Below are positions 56,533 to 64,000 of a DNA stretch of 64,000 nucleotides, piece after piece. A model generated the notes under the pieces. The model made no database searches. It was not told the origin of the DNA and saw nothing but the letters and a program-made list of their open reading frames with translations. Position 1 is the stretch's first letter. Each line of letters begins with the position of its first letter. Position numbers and translations under genes: made by a program. The DNA is taken from contig JAFMOC010000002.1 of NCBI GenBank assembly GCA_019802505.1, forward strand, positions 37,501-101,500. Reading direction: 5' to 3'. This DNA comes from Corydoras sp. C115. Taxonomy: Eukaryota; Chordata; Actinopteri; Siluriformes; Callichthyidae.

Positions 56533-56848
56533 GGGTGGCACGGTGGCTTAGTGGTTAGCACGTTCGCCTCTCAGCACTAGGGATTCCCGGTTCGAATCCC
56601 CATCAGGGTGGAGTTTCCATGTTCTACCCGTGTCCGCATGGGTTTCCTCCGGGTTCTCCGGTTTCCTCCCACAGTCCAAAAACATGGATCAAGTCAATTG
56701 ACTTCTCCAAATTGCCCCATGTAGAATGTGTTTGTGTGCATGTCTGTGTGTGTGATTGTGTGCCCAGCGATAGATTGGCGCCCTGTCCTGGGTGTATCTG
56801 CCCAGCGCCCAAAACGTTCTCCCCTGGATGAGCATGGGGAACCCCCCC
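56533..56848 (+). mobile_element. V-SINE copy, 3' end cut off
   Basis: The head and body are intact, but the copy stops in the C-run before 'cgaccctaat' and passes directly into gypsy LTR sequence. Confidence 0.88.
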
Positions 56849-57346
56849 CGTCACTACCTGATGGTACATCAGTGCCCCCTATTGGACCCTGTTGTCATTT
56901 GTGAATGACCCTGTGTTTAATGTTGGATAATGTTTTGTGTTTCGTAACTTTGCTCCACGTTTTTGGGCACAACTTTATTGTTCTTATACAGCTCGAGAGG
57001 CTCTCACGTTTCTGCATCGGATGGACAGTGTTCATTTTTTTTTTGAGGGGGTACTGTCACATCACCCTCTACTGGTAACTGGTGGTACTGACGGTACTAC
57101 CAGACTGTACGTCAGTATTGGACCCTGTTGGCATTTGTGAAGATTTGGTGCAGTTGTGTTTCATCATGTGACCTACCCTTACATGTTTAAAAGCCCATCT
57201 TTCATTGTGTTTAGTGTTGGAACATTGTTTCATGTTATGTCGTGTTAAGTCTGTATTCATCCGGTGTCTTCTTCATTAAAAACTACTTCACCATCTACGG
57301 CTTTGGACAGCGTCCTTTCTGGCTGTGGCATCGGCATTTCTTGTTA
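56849..57346 (+). mobile_element. Gypsy-type LTR element fragment (partial LTR, internal end, 3' LTR)
   Basis: The 3' LTR runs from 57056 (TGTCACATCACC) to 57346 (TTCTTGTTACA) and is preceded by a purine tract (ttttgagggggtac), the expected primer site for plus-strand synthesis. Upstream, 56849-56945 repeats LTR blocks ('attggaccctgttg.catttg', 'gtgtttaatgttgga'), probably the left LTR with deletions. Almost the entire interior is lost. Confidence 0.68.
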
Positions 57347-57501
57347 CACACACAAGGAATTTGGTTCTGATTTTTGGTGTCACCATTCTGAGCCAATTTG
57401 TTTCTTTTAGTATTGCTGCTGTCTAGAAAACACTTTAAAACTATTTCCTAAGGCACTACTGAGTAAAATGTTCTTGCCACAAAAAAGTACTGGACTAAGA
57501 C

Positions 57502-57610
<109 letters not shown>

Positions 57611-58010
57611 GAACACCTTAATTAAGTGCTAATAAGCTAAACAACACTAACACAATCTGAAAGAGCATCGCTATGTGCTGGTACAAATAGAACATTTTAG
57701 CAGTCAAAGAAAAACTGAAATATAATAATACTTAACAGTATTTCCTGCATAAATATCCTGCATTGCTTTAAAATAAATGTGTACTTTTATTGTTGTTCAA
57801 ACTGCACATTCCCTGTTCAGTCCTCTAGGTGTTATCATTTCTCTATCCTGCCTTACTGCCCTCTTTCTGTCTCTATGGGCATAAATGTAATCGATTCCAT
57901 ACTCTACATCCATGCACTGCCCTAAATAATGAAAACAGCATGTACTTTCTCGCACACACTTGGCTTAAATTGCATTTATTTATTTATTTTTATACACATG
58001 TGATGCATAC

Positions 58011-58240
58011 CTTCTTGTCGCTAAGACCCGACACAGTGTCGATGTATTCTTCTTGAATCATGAAAGCAGCCAGGTTAGCAGTATAGCTAGCCAGGAAGAT
58101 GACAGCAAAGAAAGCCCAGACCAGCACCATGATCTTACTTGTGGTTCCTTTAGGGTTTTCCACAGGCACGGAGTTATTGAAGACCAGAGCCCAAAGCAGC
58201 CAGATAGACTTCCCTATGGTGAACTTGGAACCTCCTGCTT
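58011..58240 (-). CDS. grin2d: GluN2D, exon for pore loop M2 and M3
   Basis: A 230-bp exon with acceptor 'cacctcatgtag' and donor 'gtatgc'. It encodes GGSKFTIGKSIWLLWALVFN, the re-entrant pore loop with the two Asn of FNNS that form the magnesium/calcium selectivity site, and then KIMVLVWAFFAVIFLASYTA, the M3 gate with the invariant SYTANLAAF, ending SGLSDKK. At the position that is Ser in GluN2A/B (IMVSVW) there is Leu (codon at 58122-58124), the known determinant for weak magnesium block in GluN2C/D. This independently supports grin2d. Start and end phases fit both neighbours. Confidence 0.98.
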
Positions 58241-58414
58241 CTACATGAGGTGAAAAAATTGGTTATAAAACATTTTGGTGTAATTTATTAATTTTACTAT
58301 TAGGTTTGCAAGTGGTGCAAAAGCCTATCCCTTTTTTGAGGTGTACATTTATAATAGGTCATAAGTCGCAGAGCAGACCCAAACACATTCAAATCTTGGG
58401 AGATTTCAGTATCA

Positions 58415-58540
58415 CGTTTGTCTTCCAGGTTATTTTGGGACTGTGGTAGGAAACCCACACATAGAAAGGGAAAAATGCAAACATACACAGATAGAAAGAA
58501 ATGAGGTAAAAGTTCTAACCACTGTGCTGACTCATTTAAG
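58415..58540 (-). repeat. Old, diverged V-SINE scrap
   Basis: 'gggactgtggtaggaaaccc' and 'taaccactgtgctgac' are recognisable remnants of the minus-strand SINE body and head. It lies in the intron between the M1 and M2 exons. Confidence 0.5.
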
Positions 58541-59194
58541 TGTATAGGAATTTAATTTATTTTCACACACAAACCTTAGAAAAAAGTCCTGGTATGATTC
58601 CTGGACAGGACTGACAAGGTTCAGTATGGATGGATGTTTTTCCCCCGCAGTAAAAAACTATGCAAGAAGCTAAACTTTAAATACTAAAATGCCATTGTGA
58701 ATAAGCGCATGAATGCATTTATCTGTCATGGACTTGAAGACCCTGATCTGTCCAGTTCTGTGCTGGGATAGCGTCTGATACTACCAACAACACTAAATAG
58801 TAAAATTAGTTAAATGCATTAATTTAACTTAAATCATAAACTGTTAATCCGCAGGGAACATGCTGACAGCAGGAACAGTGCTACAAGAGAAACTTGATAA
58901 TAAATAAATGAAAGAAACAGTAAAGAATTCAGAAGCACAAAATGTATTTGTTTACACGTGCCTCTTTATTTTATATAAATGTGATGGAAGTGTTTAAAGT
59001 CAGCAGTACTGAAGAACATACCAAATTTAATCTTAAAGAAATTTAAAGTGTGAAAGAGAGTTTTATCTTCTTTTGGTGGTCAAGAAGATTTACACCCAAT
59101 TACAATCTATAAACAGCATGATATGTGAAATGTGGCAGCTGTTAAAGTGTAATATTGAGGTTCAGGAGATGGTATACAAGGTGAAATGACTTAC

Positions 59195-59320
59195 TCTTGC
59201 CATTTTGCAGGCTGCGGTTATATCCCACTGGACTAAAGAACTCAAAGATGAAGACAGTCACAGCCACCACAGTCAGGCACATGACGAACATCATCACCCA
59301 TACAGCTGGGCTGTATGGCT
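59195..59320 (-). CDS. grin2d: GluN2D, exon for M1
   Basis: A 126-bp exon with acceptor 'gattgctctcag' and donor 'gtaagt'. It encodes PYSPAVWVMMFVMCLTVVAV, then TVFIFEFFSPVGYNRSLQNG: the pre-M1 linker and first membrane helix of an NMDA-receptor GluN2 subunit. PYSPAVWVMMFVM is almost invariant among GluN2 proteins. Two bases complete a Glu codon from the preceding exon, 41 codons follow, and one base passes on to the next exon. No preceding exon (S1, amino-terminal domain, signal peptide) is found up to base 64000, so the 5' part is beyond the window. Confidence 0.97.
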
Positions 59321-59935
59321 CTGAGAGCAATCAAGAGTTATATAGAGAGAGGCAGAAATACATTTAGAAAGTGAGGACATGGGTCATTTGATACAGAGAA
59401 AAATAAATAAAAAAGTGACTGAGCTCTTCAAAAAAAAATCCACTTCATTAAAGAAAGAAAAGATGATAGCCCTAATATCCAATACTTTTAAGTTTTCTCT
59501 TAACTTCATCAACTTATTTTTGCAACTAACTTTAGTTGGATAAGGTTATCTGTGTATTTATCTAAGTCCATCTGTTTGTATATTGTTTTACTTCATTTTA
59601 CTATGTACGCTATTGAGCAGGACTACAACAGAGAATGTACTATTAGTTGATGGGTGATTCTCAGCACTGCAAGGACACAGATTTTGTGGTGGTGTGACAT
59701 GCTGATACAAGTGGATCAGACACAACTGTGCTGCTAGACTTTTTAAACACTATACTAAATACGCACCGTGACTTTATAAGACACGTCTACAGGTGATGGA
59801 ATTCCCTTTGTAATGGTGTTCAGAACATTGTGTTCTTTAAATTACAGTTTAGTGCAAAATTCATGAATACTTTCATGTTTATAAACAAACCTTGGAGAAA
59901 TATTTTTTAAAACATATATTTTGTTGGCGGCATGG
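59321..59935. other. grin2d intron, no feature recognised
   Basis: AT-rich sequence without known repeats or coding potential. Confidence 0.4.
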
Positions 59936-61430
59936 TGGCTTAGTGGTTAGCACGTTCACCTCTCAGTGCTAGGGATTCCCAGTTCGAATCCTAATCTGGG
60001 TGGAGTTTCCATGTTCTCCCCGTGTGTCATGGTCGGTCATGGAGGGGCGGTGCCTCCAGGGGTAGCCCCGCCCCTCATTTAGTCTGTTTACATTATGTAT
60101 GCCTTGTCTCTGTCCACTATGTATGCCTCGTCTGTATTCCACTGTAGTTATGCCTAGTTATGTTCACGTGTTGTGTTTAGTGTTATGTATACCTTGTCAG
60201 TGTCATCTGTCTGTATTCTTAGTTATGCCTAGTTATGTTCACGTGTTGTGTTAGTGTCATGTATGCATTGTCAGTGTCATGTTTGCTTAGTTATGTTCAC
60301 GTGTCGTGTTTAGTATCATGTCTGCTTTGTTTGTGTCACCTGGTGTGTGTGTGTGTGTTCTCAGTCATGTTATGTTATGGTCCCGTTTTGCGTATTGTGT
60401 TTCGTTTTGAGTATTGTCATGTTGTGTTTAGAGTATTGTTATTGTCATGTGTTTAGCCTTTGTCATGCTGTGTTATGGTCCTATGTTATGTTTAGTGTTT
60501 GTTATGCTTTGTTATGGTCACGTGTTTAGTTCTGTCATGTCATGCTTTGTTATTGTCACATGGTCACGGTTTGTTTTGGTCACATGGTGTGGGTTGGTCT
60601 GTGTTCACGCCCCTGTAATTATGCACACCTGGGTCACTGTTCCCTATTTAAGCAGCTGATCACTGTTCCCTATTTAAGCAGCTCACGCCCGTTACTCCTG
60701 GCTAGATGGTCTTGGTTTGTGCACCTTCCCTAGTCACGCCTCGTCCACTCTGGCCTTGATCCTAGTCTCGCCCTGATCATAGTCTCGCCCTGTTCTCGCT
60801 TCGTCCTAGTCTCGCCACGTCCTGGTCACCATGCCCTGTCCTTTTGTTGCACCTCGATCTGTTAGTCTCGCCCTGTCGCACCTCGTCTCCTGTTGGTCCT
60901 GTGTATATGCTTCTGGTTTCAGTACTACGTCCTGCCTGTGTTCACCTGGTATTCAGCCACACTCCACCCTGTTCGACGCTGCGGATTGGAACACGGCCCC
61001 GCTGACGTAGGACGCTGTGACGTCAGGCCCCAGCTCCGCAGCCGCTTATGTATTTCACCTGTCTATGTTACGTTTACCTGTGTGTGGCTGAATAAACTCT
61101 GTTAACATCTAATCCCCGCCCCGACCTTGTCGTTCCGAGTAGCGGATCCACCCACGTCTCACGGTTTCCAGGGGTAAACTGTAACACCGAGTCCGGGTGG
61201 GTTTCCTCCGGATTCTCCGGTTTCCTCCCACAGTCCAAAAACATGGATCAAGTCTATTGAATTCTTCAAATTGCCCCATATAGAGTGTGTCTGTGGGAGT
61301 GAGTGTGTGCCCAGCGATGGATTGGCGCCCTGTCCTGGGTCTGCCCAGCGCCTGAGACGTTCTCCCCTGGATGGGCATGGGGAACCCCACCGCGTCCCTA
61401 CTAGAGGATAAAGCGGGAGATAATGGATGG
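59936..61430 (+). mobile_element. V-SINE copy split by a solo LTR
   Basis: The SINE head (59936-60024) and remainder (61187-61430) are in register around a 1162-bp insertion. ATATATTTTGTT flanks the whole at 59924-59935 and 61431-61442, so the SINE's own 12-bp duplication survives. Confidence 0.92.
60025..61186 (+). mobile_element. Solo LTR, 1162 bp
   Basis: Begins TGTCATGGTCGG, ends CTGTAACA, and is flanked by CCGTG / CCGAG, 4 of 5 matching. In LTR order it has a U3 of degenerate tandem 'ttatgcctagttatgttcac' type repeats (60110-60560), a duplicated TATTTAAGCAGCT box near 60648-60680, a cytosine-rich part with repeated 'tagtctcgccctg' and AATAAA at 61090. There is no interior, so it is the product of LTR-LTR recombination. 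Confidence 0.82.
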
Positions 61431-61589
61431 ATATATTTTGTTAGTACAAACACAAATTATCCATCAATACCATCAATACAGAAAAAGGCATTTGAATTTC
61501 CTTTTTGAAGTAAGGCATTCATAAAAAAGTACTGGTTAATCAAATAGCTATATCACCCATCCATCTAAATTTAAACTACTGACTTATGT

Positions 61590-61915
61590 TGTTCTCTCAT
61601 TTGTAAGTCCCCTTGAATAAAAGCATCTGCTAAATGACAATGTAAATGTATTATCCTTTACTTAATCCTCTACTAAAGTCGGGGGTGGGGGATATACACC
61701 CAGTACATGGCGCCAATCTATCACTGGACACTTACTCATTCACACACACAGACACACTAAATATAGTGGCAGTTCAGAGCAGTCAATTCACCTAGAATCC
61801 ATGTTTTTAGATTGTGGGGAAACCAGAGAACCCAAAGGAAGCCCACGCGAACACAGAGAGAATATGGAAACTACACCCAGATTGGGATGCAGATACAGCC
61901 CATTAGGTTTTTAAT
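61590..61915 (-). repeat. L2 tail and old diverged V-SINE
   Basis: An L2 tail (plus strand, 'tgaataaaagcatctgctaa', about 61595-61650) is followed by a heavily diverged minus-strand SINE (61655-61905) without a recognisable head. Confidence 0.6.
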
Positions 61916-62089
61916 CCAGCCTGCCAAACTTGTCCAAACTATATTATAAAAATATTAATTAATTAGATTTTACTTGCATTTCTTTTCCCTGCTATGACTG
62001 CATTTCCGCAATAGATGGCACCCTATACTGGTAAGGTGTTTTACGCTCTACTTTACTTCTTCGCTTTGCCTTTTGAGCCTTTTTGGAAA

Positions 62090-62450
62090 AATGAGCAACT
62101 CAAAGAAAAAGGAACTGTTATGGTTTTCAAATAATTCATCAGTCATTACTTTACTATGAAGCATCAACTACGGTGGCAAGCAGTCAATGCAAAAACGGAC
62201 AGCTACTGCACAGAGGTTAATGGACAATTTACAGACTCAGCAAAAATAAAAATAGCAACAAACTTTAATTTAAAAGTTAATTACCAAGGTAAGTTTTATG
62301 CTGCCATTCAAATTAGCAAAGCCTTGCCTTTCGCTGAAGGAGAGCATTTAAAAGAACACCAATGCCAGTGCAGTGTTTTCTGTTTTGTTTTGCATCTGCT
62401 GGAGAAACTGTCATACTACAGCACCTGATATTACAGATTCCTTTAGCTGC
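62090..62450 (+). pseudogene. hAT (ZBED/GTF2I-repeat type) transposase fragment
   Basis: Plus-strand translation shows 'KIKIATNFNLKVNYQGKFYA' and 'AIQISKALPFAEGEHLKE', matching the conserved early segment of domesticated and fish hAT-type transposases (…VAHxIAKxxKPFxEGEFxKxC). The start is out of frame (stop near 62156), there is no DDE catalytic domain, and the frame ends in a SINE. Not linked to the small hAT elements elsewhere in the window on present evidence. Confidence 0.6.
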
Positions 62451-62502
62451 ATGTTTGCTGATGCTGTTACTTACAGACCTCCTCCCAAAAAATGTATTTT
62501 TT

Positions 62503-62847
62503 CCATCCATCTTCCGCTTTATCCTATATTAGGGTTGCAGGGGGGTTCCCCATGCCCACCCAGGGGAGAACGTTTCGGGCGCTGGGCAGATACACCCAGG
62601 ACAGGGCGCCAATTCATCACTGGGCACACACTCACTCATTCACACAAACACACTCTATATGGGGCAATTTGGAGAACTCAATTGACTTGATCCATGTTTT
62701 TGGACTCTGGGAGGAAACCAGAGAACCTGGAGGAAACCCACGCTGACACGGGGAGAACATGGAAACTCCATCCAGATGGGGATTCGAACCGGGAATCCCT
62801 AGTGCTGAGAGGCAAACGTGCTAACCACTAAGCCACCGTGCCGCCCT
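62503..62847 (-). mobile_element. V-SINE copy with 11-bp target duplication
   Basis: ATGTATTTTTT occurs at 62492-62502 and 62848-62858. Full-length minus copy, head 'gccgcc'. Confidence 0.92.
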
Positions 62848-62858
62848 ATGTATTTTTT

Positions 62859-63295
62859 GATTAATGTAAATAAATATGTCTACAATGAGCCCATTATTTA
62901 AATCACATGCTGTAAAACACAAATCTTTTTTCTTTTTCTTTTTAATGTGTATTAAAATGTTCACGTACATTGAATTATGATTTATGAATTTTCTGAATTT
63001 TATTATATTTGGAAGGGCAATTTTATAATAACTTTTTAATGGTTCAAGGTTCAATGCAGTCCATGATGCATTTTACTTAAAGTGTTAATGTAAATAATCT
63101 GCCATAAAAAAAATGGTTCCTTTGTCAGGTGTATTAAAAGAACCGCACTGCAACTTTGTTGGTCAATCAAAAATCTGTTGTGATTATGAAATAAAGGTGG
63201 AGTCCTTTAAGTAATATTTATTGGCACTGGATACTGGACATAAAAATTTTTCTGGAAAAATATTTGCATAATAAACCAAATATATTAAAAGTAAG
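62859..63295. other. grin2d intron, no feature recognised
   Basis: AT-rich with no coding signal or repeat I recognise. Confidence 0.4.
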
Positions 63296-64000
63296 TAAAC
63301 TTTATTTATATAGCACTTTTCTTAGGCACAGGCCACAAAGTGCTTTACAAAAAGATAAAACAAAATATAAAAGAGAAGAAACACATTAAAAGGATACAGC
63401 ACAATTTACACAACATAAAACATAAAAACACAAACAACCAAGACTACTGGCTAGCCCATTTGCCCAAATGCCTGTTTAAACAGATAAGTCTTTAAATGTT
63501 TTTTAAAAGTGTCCACAGAGTCCACCAATCTTAAAAAAGGGGGAAAAGAGTTCCACAGTTTGGGAGCAACAACCTCGAATGCTCGATCTCCCAGAGTCTT
63601 TAACTGAGTGCAAGGAACAGATAGTATGTTCAAATTGTTAGACCGGAGCGGACGAGCTGGTACGTGTTGATGGAGCAGACCAGACACATACATAGGAGCC
63701 TGATTGTGTAATGCTCTGTATGTAAGAGTTAAAATTTTAAAATGAATCCAGTATTCAACAGGAAGCCAGTGCAGGGATACTAAAAGTGGGGTTATGTGAG
63801 AACGTTTGTTTTCTTTTGTCAGCAGTCTAGCAGCAGTATTTTGAATTAACTGCAACCGGCTATGAGCAGACATGCTGAGAGAGGAAAACAGGACATTACA
63901 GTAGTCTATATGAGATGAGATAAACGCATATACTGTATGCTGCAGATATAACATATTAAATACAATCATACAAAGGGGACATGCCTATCCATGTTGTCTG
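63296..64000 (-). mobile_element. L2-like LINE, 3' part, running off the window
   Basis: Minus strand: ORF2 C-terminus of 172 codons, open, with 'SSHIDYCNVLFSSLSMSAHS', 'LQLIQNTAARLLT', 'HITPLLVSLHWLPVEYWIHF', 'KILTLTYRALHNQAPMYVSG' and 'APKLWNSFPPFLR', ending 'FKKHLKTYLFKQAF'. The 3' UTR then ends in 'aagtaaactttatttatatagc' reading on plus. The open frame suggests a rather young copy. The RT core would lie right of base 64000. Confidence 0.78.

Noticed and set aside
62156..62428. A complete 90-codon gene
   Set aside because: The similarity to hAT transposases starts and ends mid-domain, and the upstream coding part is in another frame; it is a relic.
59321..64000. Search for the preceding grin2d exon (S1/pre-M1)
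   Set aside because: No segment with the expected SNGTVSPSAFL-type coding sequence and splice sites was found; it must lie beyond base 64000.

Overview
The window is vertebrate nuclear DNA, almost certainly from a ray-finned (teleost) fish. The genes are spread over long introns with canonical GT-AG splice sites. The DNA is AT-rich with long microsatellites. The repeats are typical of fish: V-SINE (DANA/HE1-type) copies, a Rex3 LINE, L2 tails, Tc1-like, hAT, BEL/Pao and Ty3/gypsy debris. The species cannot be told from the sequence.

Two real genes are present, both on the minus strand and both running off the window. (1) Positions 1752-20110 hold the first three coding exons of a conventional protein kinase C (probably prkcg): pseudosubstrate plus a complete C1A zinc finger split as 230/32/83 bp. 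The rest of the gene lies left of base 1. (2) Positions 34494-59320 hold the last six coding exons of the NMDA-receptor subunit GluN2D (grin2d): M1, pore loop/M3, the S2 ligand-binding half, M4, and one 3.1-kb exon for a very long cytoplasmic tail ending in the PDZ ligand ESEV. Its 5' exons lie right of base 64000. The kinase gene is downstream of the receptor gene, about 14 kb from its stop codon. Both products act at synapses, and NMDA receptors are known PKC targets, but the linkage is more likely inherited paralogon structure than co-regulation.

Layout: 1-1750, Tc1 relics and a duplicated LINE tail. 1752-20110, the PKC gene; its 17.9-kb intron 1 holds a dead BEL/Pao element (2690-8500) split by one LTR-type element (3579-7902), which is itself split by another (5375-7394), followed by a SINE/hAT complex (9654-10731) that contains exact inverted copies of nearby DNA. 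20111-32760, intergenic DNA with SINEs and microsatellites. About 32767-34493, probable grin2d 3' UTR. 34494-59320, grin2d, whose introns carry an I-clade LINE cut off at its 3' end, a Rex3 LINE, several SINEs, a perfect 33-bp hairpin and a gypsy LTR fragment. 59321-64000, more grin2d intron with a SINE split by a solo LTR, a hAT transposase relic and an L2-like LINE.

I found no prokaryote-type system, CRISPR array, operon or functional RNA gene. The most unusual structure is the hAT element at 9981-10731. A 305-bp part of it is two consecutive, nearly perfect, inverted copies of DNA lying 0.6-1.6 kb away, with microhomology at the junctions, which looks like a template-switching repair scar.
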